From assembly GCF_009770985.1 (NCBI RefSeq), contig NZ_WSRW01000003.1, positions 124,001-188,000 of the forward strand: a stretch of DNA of 64,000 nucleotides. The letters run 5' to 3'. This DNA is from Mucilaginibacter lacusdianchii. GTDB lineage: Bacteria; Bacteroidota; Bacteroidia; Sphingobacteriales; Sphingobacteriaceae. The position numbers and the translations under genes were made by a program. The notes under the pieces are model-generated. The model searched no databases, had not been told where the DNA came from, and saw only the letters and a program-made list of their open reading frames with translations. Below are positions 1 through 9,153 of the stretch, one piece after another (the stretch's first letter is position 1; the number at the start of each line of letters is the position of its first letter).

Positions 1-60
1 ATTATTACATAGCTTATGCGCTGTATTAGGTAAGATTTACTAGCTTAAAGAAATTAGTTA

Positions 61-83
61 ATGCAATTTTTAAAAAGTTGCAT
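61..83. promoter_or_regulatory. Near-perfect palindrome upstream of the ROK regulator (candidate operator)
   Basis: A 23-bp inverted repeat centred on base 72; the arms ATGCAA and TTGCAT flank a T5/A5 core and only one base pair (67/77) mismatches. It lies 100 bp before the ROK gene, where an autoregulatory operator would sit. A very similar 20-bp element, with the same T/G mismatch, occurs at 36120-36139. A T-run follows both, so an intrinsic terminator for an unseen upstream gene is the alternative. Regulator binding is inference. Confidence 0.4.
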
Positions 84-182
84 TTTTTTGGTGAAATGAG
101 TTGAATCTTTTTAAAAAATTAAAAAAGTTTGCTTGTTTATCAGAAAAAAACTAAATATGTAAATCTTTAATTCTCTTAACCA

Positions 183-1394
183 ATGCCCCAAAATATATCT
201 GCTTTAGTTACCAATGCTAACGCAATTAAGTGTTTGTATTACAATGAGGCTTTATCAAGCTCTGATATCAGCGGTTATATTGGGAAAAGTATCCCTCATG
301 CTATCAAAGTACTAAATGAGCTTATTAAAGAAGGGTATGTTATTGAAAAAGGGTATGCTAGTTCAAGCGGTGGTCGTAAGCCTTTGCAATATTCGCTCAT
401 ACCAGATACACATTACATTGTATCAGTAGCCATCAGCCAGTTTTATATTCAAATTGGCATGCTGGATATGAACAACCGGTTTGTTACCGAAATTGTACAG
501 CATGAATTTAAATTGTACGATTTGCAAGCAGAAGAGCTTGCTGCTGAGATTGAAAAGTTTATAACGCAGGCCGGTTTTGAAAAAAATAAAATATTAGGCA
601 TAGGGGTTACCATGCCCGGATTTATCGATCCGGTTAAAGGTATCAATTATACCCATTTGGAGTGCAAAGACCAATCTTTGGTTGAATACCTTCAGCAAGC
701 CGTTTCCCTTCCGGTTTTCATTGAAAACGACTCAACCGCCATAGCATTGGGCGAACAGAAATTTGGGGCCGCTATGTATCAGGATGATGCCATGGTTATT
801 AACCTGGGTTGGGGTATTGGATTAGGCATGATAGTAAATGGTAAAATTTTTAGAGGCCATAGTGGGCTGGCCGGCGAATTCAGCCATATTCCGCTGGTTA
901 AAAACGGTAAGCTTTGTAAATGCGGTAAGCACGGCTGTTTAGAAACCGAGGCTTCGCTCATTGCTATTATTTCTAAAGCAGCGGATGAAATAAGGCAGGG
1001 GCAAAGCAGTAGCCTGGCTAATTACCCTTCAATAGACGCTGATGCTATTATAGAAGAGGCTATTAAAGGCGACGTGCTTTCAGTAAAACTGATTTCTGAA
1101 GCGGCCTATCACGTAGGGCAGTGTTTAGCCATTCTAATTCATATCATGAACCCGGCTACCATAATTTTTAGTGGTAAAGCAAGCGTGATTGGCCGGTTGT
1201 GGATGGCGCCTATGCAACAGGCTATTAATGAGCATTGTATACCGCGCCTGGCAGCTTACACCGAACTGGTAATATCAAGTCTTGCCAGCAACGCTCAGCT
1301 GATAGGAGGGGCCGTACTGGTAGTAGAGAATATTGGGAAAGTGCTGGAAGATAAGATGGAGGCTTTAAACAAAGAAATTAATATCAATCAATAA
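183..1394 (+). CDS. ROK-family (NagC/Mlc-type) transcriptional regulator
   Basis: Cytoplasmic 403-residue repressor of the ROK family, whose members bind a sugar or sugar phosphate and release DNA. Residues 1-75 form a winged helix ending in the wing motif GGRKP (63-67). The rest is a sugar-kinase-like fold with ENDST at 181-185 and the zinc site H235, C245, C247, C252 (CKCGKHGC). The ATP-binding DxGxT motif expected near residue 82 is absent (SVAISQF), so it is a regulator rather than a kinase. It ends 10 bp before the GH29 gene and probably heads the operon. Given the GH20 and NagB genes downstream, an amino-sugar ligand is a reasonable inference. The ATG at 183 lacks a clear Shine-Dalgarno, as is usual in this phylum. 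Confidence 0.9.
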   Translation: MPQNISALVTNANAIKCLYYNEALSSSDISGYIGKSIPHAIKVLNELIKEGYVIEKGYASSSGGRKPLQYSLIPDTHYIVSVAISQFYIQIGMLDMNNRFVTEIVQHEFKLYDLQAEELAAEIEKFITQAGFEKNKILGIGVTMPGFIDPVKGINYTHLECKDQSLVEYLQQAVSLPVFIENDSTAIALGEQKFGAAMYQDDAMVINLGWGIGLGMIVNGKIFRGHSGLAGEFSHIPLVKNGKLCKCGKHGCLETEASLIAIISKAADEIRQGQSSSLANYPSIDADAIIEEAIKGDVLSVKLISEAAYHVGQCLAILIHIMNPATIIFSGKASVIGRLWMAPMQQAINEHCIPRLAAYTELVISSLASNAQLIGGAVLVVENIGKVLEDKMEALNKEININQ

Positions 1395-1404
1395 TACAAA
1401 CCGG

Positions 1405-2871
1405 ATGGCAAAACAAATACGTCGTAAGCTGGCAAAAAGTGCAATTGTTGTATTGGGATTATTATTTGCCCGTAATGCTGATGCACAGGTGCATGAAATT
1501 TCTAAAAAGTATCAGGCTCCTACCGATCCGGCCGTTCAGGCAAAACTGGCCCACTGGCAGGATTTGAAATTTGGCTTGTTTATGCACTGGGGCACTTACT
1601 CGCAATGGGGAGTGGTAGAAAGCTGGAGTATTTGTCCCGAAGATGAAGGCTGGACGCAGCGTAAAGGCCCGTACGGCGCCGATTACAACCAGTACAAGCA
1701 AGCTTACGAAAATTTGCAAAAAAGCTTCAATCCGCAAAAGTTCAATCCCGAAAAATGGGTAAAGGCGGCTAAAGATGCCGGTATGAAATACGTAGTATTT
1801 ACTACCAAGCATCATGATGGCTTTTCCATGTTTGACACTAAACAATCTGATTACAAGATAACTGACCCTAAATCGCCATTCGCCAGCAACCCGCGGGCTA
1901 ACGTTACGAAAGAGATATTCAACGCTTTTAGGAAAGATAACTTCATGATCGGCGCTTATTTTTCAAAGCCCGACTGGCACTCGCCTTACTACTGGTGGCC
2001 TTACTTTCCACCAAAAGACCGTAACGTAAATTACGATCCGGCCAAGTATCCCGAAAAATGGAACCAGTTTAAAGACTTTACTTATAACCAAATTCAGGAA
2101 TTGATGACCGGTTACGGGAGCGTAGATATTTTATGGCTGGATGGCGGCTGGGTACGCCCTAAAAATACTATTGATACAACTATCGACTGGCAGCGCGGCA
2201 TCAAATTCAACCAGGATATTGACATGCCTAAAATTGCGGCAATGGCACGCCAGCACCAACCAGGGCTTATTGTGGTTGACCGTACTGTACCTGGCCAGTA
2301 TGAAAACTATACCACGCCCGAGCAGGAAGTACCTGCTGCACCGTTAAGCTATCCTTGGGAAAGTTGCATTACCATGGGCAACTCTTGGAGCTATGTTCCA
2401 AAAGATCATTACAAATCAACCCACGATATTGTGCAGTTGCTGGTTAAAATCGTTTCGCGCGGTGGCAACCTGCTCATGAACATTGGCCCCGGTCCGGATG
2501 GTGATTGGGATCCGGAAGCTTACAAACGTTTGGCTGGTATAGGTGCCTGGATGAAAATCAATAGCCAGGGCATTTATAATTCGCAAGCAATAGCGCCTTA
2601 TTCAGAAGGCAATGTTTTTTATACTCAAGCTAAAGATAAGTCGGCCGTATATGCCTATGTACTTAGCGATAGTGAAGAAGTAAAGCTTCCTGCCTCGCTG
2701 CAATTCAAATTAAGCAACAATCAAAAAGTTAAAAAAGTAAGCTTGCTCGGTTCATCTCAAAATATTAAGTGGCAGCAATCAGCAGGTGCCATAACGGTAA
2801 CTGTACCGGCAAGCCTGCAGAATTCAAGTGGCTTGAAGCAAGCAGCTACATTCAAATTAGCATATAAATAA
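1405..2871 (+). CDS. Secreted alpha-L-fucosidase, GH29 (subfamily A-like)
   Basis: Retaining exo-enzyme expected to remove alpha-linked L-fucose from glycans in the periplasm. A Sec signal ends near residue 27 (ADA/QVH). The GH29 barrel follows: FGLFMHWGTYS (56-66), the TTKHHDGF motif (133-140) and VDILWLDGGW (240-249), which places the nucleophile at D246. NLLMNIGPGPDG closes the barrel and a beta-sandwich of about 90 residues follows. The 488-residue length is normal for the family. LWLDGGW is the pattern of the broad-specificity A-type enzymes, unlike the WHDGANG of the second GH29 at 13326. It starts 10 bp after the ROK gene and 55 bp before the GH2 gene, so co-transcription is likely. 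Exact linkage preference cannot be read from sequence. Confidence 0.93.
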   Translation: MAKQIRRKLAKSAIVVLGLLFARNADAQVHEISKKYQAPTDPAVQAKLAHWQDLKFGLFMHWGTYSQWGVVESWSICPEDEGWTQRKGPYGADYNQYKQAYENLQKSFNPQKFNPEKWVKAAKDAGMKYVVFTTKHHDGFSMFDTKQSDYKITDPKSPFASNPRANVTKEIFNAFRKDNFMIGAYFSKPDWHSPYYWWPYFPPKDRNVNYDPAKYPEKWNQFKDFTYNQIQELMTGYGSVDILWLDGGWVRPKNTIDTTIDWQRGIKFNQDIDMPKIAAMARQHQPGLIVVDRTVPGQYENYTTPEQEVPAAPLSYPWESCITMGNSWSYVPKDHYKSTHDIVQLLVKIVSRGGNLLMNIGPGPDGDWDPEAYKRLAGIGAWMKINSQGIYNSQAIAPYSEGNVFYTQAKDKSAVYAYVLSDSEEVKLPASLQFKLSNNQKVKKVSLLGSSQNIKWQQSAGAITVTVPASLQNSSGLKQAATFKLAYK

Positions 2872-2926
2872 GCATCTAAGTACAGATTACTTTAAAAATT
2901 AAAGCCGTTCAACATAATCAATCACT

Positions 2927-5614
2927 ATGGGTAAAAACAAGCATCCTTTACAAAATTTATATCAGCAATACAAAAAAGCTTTTCTTACAGCTTTTCTTGC
3001 AACAGGCATTTATGGATCTGTTAAGGCTCAAACCGCCGTTGAACTTAACACCGGATGGAAATGTGCTGCTATAAAAGAAGTAAATACAGATGGTGTAAAT
3101 ATTTCCAAATCTACCTACAACGTTTCTGGCTGGATGCCGGCCACCGTACCTGGCACGGTACTAACCACTCTGTTAGATAATCATAAAGTGCCCGACCCAT
3201 TTTATGGTATGAACAACGAGCGGATCAAAGATATTTATGATACCGGCCGTGACTATTATACCTATTGGTTTGTAAACAATTTTAAGGCATCTGCACCTGC
3301 AAATGGTGGTCAGGTTTACCTGAACCTGCGCGGTATCAACTACAGCTGCGATGTTTTTGTGAACGGCCGCAAGCTGAACGCCAGAACGCACTATGGTATG
3401 TTCTTACGTCAGGAGTATAACATTACGCAAATGCTTGATAAATCGGGCAATAACCGTCTGGCCGTTGTAGTTTGCCCGCCCGACCCGGTAGGGAAGGCTA
3501 ACGGCGGGCAAGGTGGCGATGGCCGTATTGCTAAAAACGTAGGATTACAATACACCGCCGGCTGGGATTGGATACAACCCATGCGCGATCGTAATACCGG
3601 TATTTGGGATAAGGTAACCATTGAAACCACTGGAAAAGTAAACCTTAAAAATCCGCATGTAATAACCCTGGTACCGGGTGTGCGTAAAGTTACAGGCCCG
3701 CAACAACCGGCTATTATCAAAGCCTCGGCCGAATTGCAAAACCCTTTAAGTACATCTGTAAGCGGTACATTGCAGTTCGTAATCAACGGCAATCGCGTAA
3801 GCCAAAAGGTAGTGTTGAAACCCAATTCAACAACTACAGTTAATTTGGGCGATTTGACTTTGAAAAACCCCAACTTGTGGTGGCCTAATGGTTATGGCAA
3901 GCCTTATCTATATCCTTCGCAAATTCAGTTTTACACGAATGATAATAAGCTGTCTGATCAGGAAAATATCAATGTTGGCGTGCGCGAAATTCAGTCCACT
4001 TGGAACAGCCATACCAACAGTCAGCAAATTTCGGTAAACGGTCAGAAAGTATTTATCAAAGGCGGTAACTGGATTATATCCGACGCCATGCTGCGTTTGT
4101 CAGATGCCCGTTATGATGCCGAAGTTCGTTTTCATAAAGACATGAACCTGAACCTCATCAGGGTTTGGGGTGGTGCACTGATTGAGCGCCCGGAGTTTTA
4201 CAACGCCTGCGATAAGTATGGTATGCTAGTGTTTCAAGATTTCTGGATTTCGGGTGATGCCAACGGCAAATGGGTGGACCCTATGAAAGCCGAAGACCAA
4301 TGGACACGTCGCAAATACCCGGATAATCATCAACTATTCCTCCAGTCGGCGGCCGATGGGGTTAAGCTGGTGCGTAATCACCCATCACTGGCCATCTGGT
4401 GCGGTGGTAATGAAATTACACCACCCGAAGATATTTTAACCGGCTTGCGCGATTCTATCATTCCTAAATTAGATGGCACGCGTTGGTTTGTAGAATATTC
4501 CAACTCCGATAAAATGTCACTGAATACCTTAGGTGGTAATGGCGATGGCCCTTACGGTATCCAGCCGCTGTCTACTTTCTGGGAAACACGCACATTCCCT
4601 TTCAATTCCGAAATAGGTTCGGTTGGCGTGAGCGATTACGAATCCCTGAAACGGTTTATTCCTGAAAAGAATTTGGTAGCGCCAGAATACTCAGCTTCCA
4701 ACAATTCATCAAAGGTTGATTCGGTTTGGGATTATCATAAATACATTGGTTACGATGCATCTATTGAGCCTTATGGCAAAGCAAAAAATGCTGAAGATTT
4801 TGCAAACAAAGCCCAGCTGGTTAATTACGATCAGTATCGTGCATTAGCAGAGGGTTTCAGCTCACATATGTGGGATTGGTATACCGGCGTAATTATCTGG
4901 AAAACCCAAAACCCATGGACTGCGATGCGCGGCCAGATGTATGATTACTACCTGGATCCTAATGCCTGCTTGTATGGCTTACACAATGGCAGCGAGCCGC
5001 TGCATGTGATGTACAACCCCATTACTGGCATGGTATCGGTAGTGAACAACACTTTTGAAACCAAGCGCGACCTGATGCTGGTGGTTAAAACCGTGGATAT
5101 GCAGGGTAAGGAAAGCCCCATTACACAAATTTTTATTGAGGCGCCGGCATCATCAAGCAAAAACTTTTTGCCTCTCAAGGCAGCGATCGACAAGCGGGCT
5201 AAAGAAGAGGGTACTTTCCTGTCGTTGCAATTGCAGGATGTTAACAAAAATGTTTTGAGTGATAACCTATACTGGCTGCCTGATGCCGAAGGCAATCATT
5301 CGGGCCTGAAACGTATGCCTGCATCGCAACTTCAGGTTTCCGGCAAACGTATGGGGGCTGGCAAAGTAGAAGTAACTTTAACAAACCCGTCAAAAGCGCC
5401 TGTGGCATTTTTCAATCGTGTATCGTTGGTTAACAGCAATACTAAAAAACGGGTATTGCCGGTGTTTTACTCTGACAACTATGTATCGGTATTACCAGGC
5501 GAAGAGCGAAAAATGATTTTGGATTATCAGCCGGATAATACTAATCCGCAAAATTTGCAACTGTCGGTTAGCGGCTGGAATTTTTCAGAAAAGCTACTGT
5601 CTATCACTAACTAA
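2927..5614 (+). CDS. Secreted GH2 beta-mannosidase / exo-beta-glucosaminidase-subfamily enzyme
   Basis: Secreted 895-residue GH2 enzyme (signal to about residue 34). A sugar-binding jelly roll (about 40-235) and an Ig-like domain come first. The barrel carries RVWGGALIERPEFY (412-425), the acid/base site WCGGNE (E496) and a likely nucleophile in NSEIG (E562). The C-terminal Ig domain, with LPVFYSDNYVSVLPGE, resembles that of exo-beta-D-glucosaminidases. Those enzymes use an Asp acid (GSD), whereas this protein has GNE as beta-mannosidases do. In an operon with GH92, GH125 and GH20, hydrolysis of the core beta-1,4-mannose of N-glycans is the most sensible role. Exo-beta-glucosaminidase remains possible. 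Confidence 0.85.
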   Translation: MGKNKHPLQNLYQQYKKAFLTAFLATGIYGSVKAQTAVELNTGWKCAAIKEVNTDGVNISKSTYNVSGWMPATVPGTVLTTLLDNHKVPDPFYGMNNERIKDIYDTGRDYYTYWFVNNFKASAPANGGQVYLNLRGINYSCDVFVNGRKLNARTHYGMFLRQEYNITQMLDKSGNNRLAVVVCPPDPVGKANGGQGGDGRIAKNVGLQYTAGWDWIQPMRDRNTGIWDKVTIETTGKVNLKNPHVITLVPGVRKVTGPQQPAIIKASAELQNPLSTSVSGTLQFVINGNRVSQKVVLKPNSTTTVNLGDLTLKNPNLWWPNGYGKPYLYPSQIQFYTNDNKLSDQENINVGVREIQSTWNSHTNSQQISVNGQKVFIKGGNWIISDAMLRLSDARYDAEVRFHKDMNLNLIRVWGGALIERPEFYNACDKYGMLVFQDFWISGDANGKWVDPMKAEDQWTRRKYPDNHQLFLQSAADGVKLVRNHPSLAIWCGGNEITPPEDILTGLRDSIIPKLDGTRWFVEYSNSDKMSLNTLGGNGDGPYGIQPLSTFWETRTFPFNSEIGSVGVSDYESLKRFIPEKNLVAPEYSASNNSSKVDSVWDYHKYIGYDASIEPYGKAKNAEDFANKAQLVNYDQYRALAEGFSSHMWDWYTGVIIWKTQNPWTAMRGQMYDYYLDPNACLYGLHNGSEPLHVMYNPITGMVSVVNNTFETKRDLMLVVKTVDMQGKESPITQIFIEAPASSSKNFLPLKAAIDKRAKEEGTFLSLQLQDVNKNVLSDNLYWLPDAEGNHSGLKRMPASQLQVSGKRMGAGKVEVTLTNPSKAPVAFFNRVSLVNSNTKKRVLPVFYSDNYVSVLPGEERKMILDYQPDNTNPQNLQLSVSGWNFSEKLLSITN

Positions 5615-5657
5615 TCAATTTAATATAGAGTTCAACTAACTAGAAATACAATTTTAT

Positions 5658-7577
5658 ATGGCACGTTTAAATCTCTTAGAAGAAACCCGGTATGAAAAAC
5701 TACCGGTAACTGTTTATCCGAACCAAAAAGAAGCGTCCAAACAAGTAGCGCAAAGAATTGCCGGTTTAATTAAAGCTAAGCAAGAAATTGGCAAACCTGC
5801 AGTACTGGGGTTGGCTACAGGTGTTACGCCCATTGGCGTATACCAAGAGCTGGTACGGTTACACAAAGAAGAGGGGTTAAGCTTTAAAAACGTAATTACC
5901 TTCAATTTGGATGAGTATTACCCGATGCAGCCCGATGCCGCACAAAGCTATGTGACCTTTATGAACGAGAATTTGTTCAACCACATAGATATTGAGCAAA
6001 GCAATGTTCATATACCAAACGGCACACTTGACAAAGATGCGGTAGCGGCTTTTTGTATGGACTACGAGCATAAAATTGAAGAGCTGGGTGGCTTGGATCT
6101 GCAAATTTTGGGTATCGGTCGTACCGGTCACATCGGTTTTAACGAGCCGGGTTCTGCGCCAAATTCGGGAACCCGTTTGGTAACACTTGATGATTTAACC
6201 CGTAGCGATGCATCACGTGATTTTGGCGGTAAAGAAAACGTGCCAACCAAAGCCATTACCATGGGTATTGGTACCATTTTTAAAGCTCGCGAAATTATAC
6301 TGATGGCTTGGAGCCAAAGAAAAGCGGCCATTATTAAAAAAGCGGTTGAAGGAGAAATTTCAAGTGAGGTGCCGGCAACCTACCTGCAATTATCAGAGCA
6401 CGTAGAGTTTGTGCTTGACGAAGGTGCAGCATCAGACCTGACTCGTTTTGATACACCATGGTTAGTAAAAGACTGCGTTTGGGATAATAACTTGAAAAAG
6501 AAAGCCGTAATTTGGTTAGCAGGCGAGCTTCAAAAGCCGGTACTAAAGCTTACCGAAGAAGATTACAATAACCACGGCATGGCACAACTGGCAGTTGAGC
6601 AAGGTCCGGTTTACAATATCAACATCGACATATTTAACCAGATACAGCATACCATTACCGGTTGGCCAGGTGGTAAACCCAATGCCGATGACAGCCAGCG
6701 GCCTGAGCGTGCCAATCCGGCTAAAAAAAGATCTATCGTATTCTCTCCGCACCCTGATGATGACGTAATCTCAATGGGCGGTACTTTTATTCGCTTGGTT
6801 GACCAGGGGCATGATGTACACGTAGCCTATCAAACGTCAGGAAATACCGCAGTTTGGGATGATGACGTGCTACGTTATGTGGAATTTGCCATCGATTTCA
6901 ACAAAAGTATTGGCGATGATACCGATAAACTTACCGGTATATATGAAGGTATGCGCACTTTTTTACAGCAAAAGCAGCCTAACCAAATAGATAGCCAGGA
7001 AATACGTAACGTAAAAGGTTTCATCCGCAAAACGGAAGCCATCGCTGGTGCGCGTTACGCTGGTTTGCCAGATGACCATATTCACTTCATGGCCTTGCCT
7101 TTTTACGAAACCGGTAAAACCCAGAAAAACAAAGTAGGCGAGGAAGATGTGCGCCTGACAATGGAGTTATTGCAAGCCGTAAAACCGCATCAGGTATTTG
7201 CTGCCGGTGATTTCGCCGATCCGCATGGTACGCACGTGGTTTGTTTCAATATCATTCTGGAAGCGTTGAAACGCCTTAAAGAAACCGAAGATTGGGTAAA
7301 AGATTGCTGGTTATGGCTGTACCGTGGTGCATGGCACGAGTTTGCTACGCACGAAATTGAAATGGCTGTTCCGCTATCTCCGCAAGAGGTATTGCGGAAG
7401 CGTCATGCGATATTCAAACACCAGTCGCAAAAAGATACCCCGGTGTTCCCGGGTGATGATGCCCGTGAGTTTTGGGTACGTGCCGAAGACCGTAACCGCG
7501 AAACAGCGAACTGCTATAACCAGTTGGGCCTAGCCGAATATGAGGCTATGGAAGCTTTTGTTCGATATAAATTCTAA
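5658..7577 (+). CDS. NagB-like glucosamine-6-phosphate deaminase fused to a PIG-L/LmbE deacetylase
   Basis: A 639-residue cytoplasmic fusion with no signal peptide. Residues 15-270 are NagB-like: the GLATG loop (51-55), FNLDEYY with D85, and GRTGHIGFNEP (155-164). Residues 355-639 are a PIG-L deacetylase with the zinc motif HPDDD at 365-369 and a later GDFADPHGTH. It could deacetylate an N-acetylglucosamine derivative and then deaminate it to a fructose phosphate, handling the GlcNAc freed by the GH20 enzymes. T156 stands where E. coli NagB has D141, while H158 and E163 (H143 and E148) are kept, so deaminase activity is uncertain. A B. thetaiotaomicron homologue (BT_0258) is known as a deaminase-like protein. 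It is the only evidently cytoplasmic enzyme in this operon. Confidence 0.9.
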   Translation: MARLNLLEETRYEKLPVTVYPNQKEASKQVAQRIAGLIKAKQEIGKPAVLGLATGVTPIGVYQELVRLHKEEGLSFKNVITFNLDEYYPMQPDAAQSYVTFMNENLFNHIDIEQSNVHIPNGTLDKDAVAAFCMDYEHKIEELGGLDLQILGIGRTGHIGFNEPGSAPNSGTRLVTLDDLTRSDASRDFGGKENVPTKAITMGIGTIFKAREIILMAWSQRKAAIIKKAVEGEISSEVPATYLQLSEHVEFVLDEGAASDLTRFDTPWLVKDCVWDNNLKKKAVIWLAGELQKPVLKLTEEDYNNHGMAQLAVEQGPVYNINIDIFNQIQHTITGWPGGKPNADDSQRPERANPAKKRSIVFSPHPDDDVISMGGTFIRLVDQGHDVHVAYQTSGNTAVWDDDVLRYVEFAIDFNKSIGDDTDKLTGIYEGMRTFLQQKQPNQIDSQEIRNVKGFIRKTEAIAGARYAGLPDDHIHFMALPFYETGKTQKNKVGEEDVRLTMELLQAVKPHQVFAAGDFADPHGTHVVCFNIILEALKRLKETEDWVKDCWLWLYRGAWHEFATHEIEMAVPLSPQEVLRKRHAIFKHQSQKDTPVFPGDDAREFWVRAEDRNRETANCYNQLGLAEYEAMEAFVRYKF

Positions 7578-7620
7578 TTGATCTGTGGGTTGTAAAGTTC
7601 GCAAATTATTTACAAAAATA

Positions 7621-7661
7621 AACAGGTTAGCTGCAAACATTTATGTTTTAGCTGGCCTGTT
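7621..7661. repeat. Imperfect inverted repeat between the NagB fusion and GH125
   Basis: Arms AACAGG...AGCT...AAACA and TGTTT...AGCT...CCTGTT fold into an interrupted hairpin around a TTTA loop, 44 bp after the NagB-fusion stop. No T-run follows on the + strand, so it is a weak terminator at best. It may instead be a processing or mRNA-stability element. The GH125 start is 65 bp further on, and this is the longest gap in the operon (148 bp), so an internal promoter is also possible. Confidence 0.35.
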
Positions 7662-7725
7662 GCCGTTCAGGTTAATGGTAAAAGCGTTAGTTTAGCCATT
7701 TATCTATCTCTACTTATTACCTATT

Positions 7726-9144
7726 ATGAAAAGAAGTGCCTTTATCCGCAACGCAGGATTACTTACTGCCGGATTATTTGTAAATAAAACCGTTTTAGCT
7801 GTTATTGACGAGCGTGTAAGTCAGCGGCCGCCTTTAGCTAAACGTAACTTTAACAGTACAGCTGTTGAAGATGCTATTAAGCAATTTAAAGCAAAAGTTA
7901 ACAATAAAGAGCTGTCCTGGATGTTCGAAAATTGTTTCCCGAACACCTTAGATACCACGGTATTCTATTCGGTTAGCAATGGCAAGCCAGATACCTACGT
8001 TATCACCGGTGATATTGACGCCATGTGGCTGCGCGACAGTTCGGCACAGGTTTGGCCGTATTTAACCTTTATCAAAAAAGATAAAAAGCTGCAACAAATG
8101 GTAGCCGGTGTTATCAACCGCCAGATGCAGTGTGTAATAAAAGATCCTTACGCCAACGCTTTTTACAAAGACGAAAATAAAGAAAGCGAATGGAAAACCG
8201 ACCACACCGATATGAAGCCGGGCGTACACGAACGCAAATGGGAGATTGACTCTTTATGCTACCCTTTGCGTTTATCATACCACTACTGGAAAAATACCGG
8301 AGATACGCAACCATTTGATGCGCATTGGAAAAACGGTGTTAAGCAAATTTTAGCCACCTTTAAAGAGCAGCAACGCAAAAACGGACGTGGCAGTTATCAT
8401 TTTCAACGTGAAACTGCTAAACCTACCGATACTCTGCCAATGGACGGCTACGGCTTCCCGGCCAGACCAAATGGTCTAATCTGTTCCATGTTCCGCCCAA
8501 GTGATGATGCTACTATTTATCCGTATTTAATTCCGTCAAACTTCTTTGCGGTAGTAAGCTTAAAACAAGCTGCCGAAATGATGCGGATATTAAATGAAGC
8601 CCCATTGGCAGGCGAGTTACAAGCATTAGCTACCGAGGTAGAACAAGCTATACAGAAACATGGTGTTGTAAACCATCCATACGCCGGTAAAATTTATGCT
8701 TTTGAAGTAGATGGTTTGGGCAACGCCAACATGATGGACGATGCCAATGTACCGAGTTTACTATCCCTGCCTTACCTGGATGCGGTATCAACATCTGATC
8801 CCATTTATCAGAACACCCGTCGTTTCGTATTGTCAGAATATAACCCTTACTTCTATAAAAGCCAGGTGGCCGAAGGTATAGGTGGTCCGCACGTGGGTAA
8901 AGATGGAATGATTTGGCCGTTGAGCATTATCAGCCGTGGTTTAACCAGCACCGATCCTCAAGAGATTAAGCACTGTATTCAAATGTTGCAGACTACGCAC
9001 GCAGGTAAAGGATTCATCCACGAATCGTTCAATAAAGATAACCCGGCCGATTTTACCCGTAGCTGGTTTGCCTGGGCAAATACCATTTTTGGCGAGTTTT
9101 TATGGAAAACTTTCCAGCAAAATTCACAACTATTAAACAGCTAA
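7726..9144 (+). CDS. GH125 exo-alpha-1,6-mannosidase
   Basis: Inverting exo-mannosidase of the (alpha/alpha)6 family GH125, which removes terminal alpha-1,6-mannose from N-glycan fragments. The 472-residue length is typical. Family motifs are TGDIDAMWLRDSSAQVWPYL (about 94-113), HERKWEIDSLCYPLRL (about 168-183) and DGYGFPARPNGLICSMFRPSDD. The N-terminus (MKRSAFIRNAGLLTAGLFV) resembles the twin-arginine/hydrophobic leader of other Bacteroidota GH125 proteins, but a canonical RR is missing, so the export route is unclear. It sits 9 bp before the GH35 gene and works logically beside GH92, which clears alpha-1,2/1,3 mannose. Confidence 0.92.
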   Translation: MKRSAFIRNAGLLTAGLFVNKTVLAVIDERVSQRPPLAKRNFNSTAVEDAIKQFKAKVNNKELSWMFENCFPNTLDTTVFYSVSNGKPDTYVITGDIDAMWLRDSSAQVWPYLTFIKKDKKLQQMVAGVINRQMQCVIKDPYANAFYKDENKESEWKTDHTDMKPGVHERKWEIDSLCYPLRLSYHYWKNTGDTQPFDAHWKNGVKQILATFKEQQRKNGRGSYHFQRETAKPTDTLPMDGYGFPARPNGLICSMFRPSDDATIYPYLIPSNFFAVVSLKQAAEMMRILNEAPLAGELQALATEVEQAIQKHGVVNHPYAGKIYAFEVDGLGNANMMDDANVPSLLSLPYLDAVSTSDPIYQNTRRFVLSEYNPYFYKSQVAEGIGGPHVGKDGMIWPLSIISRGLTSTDPQEIKHCIQMLQTTHAGKGFIHESFNKDNPADFTRSWFAWANTIFGEFLWKTFQQNSQLLNS

Positions 9145-9153
9145 TTTTTTCCG

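Noticed and set aside
3409..3873. Antisense open frame of 154 codons inside the GH2 gene
   Set aside because: Shadow frame opposite a strongly conserved GH2 coding region, no family resemblance and no start context; the same holds for the other antisense frames opposite the hydrolases.
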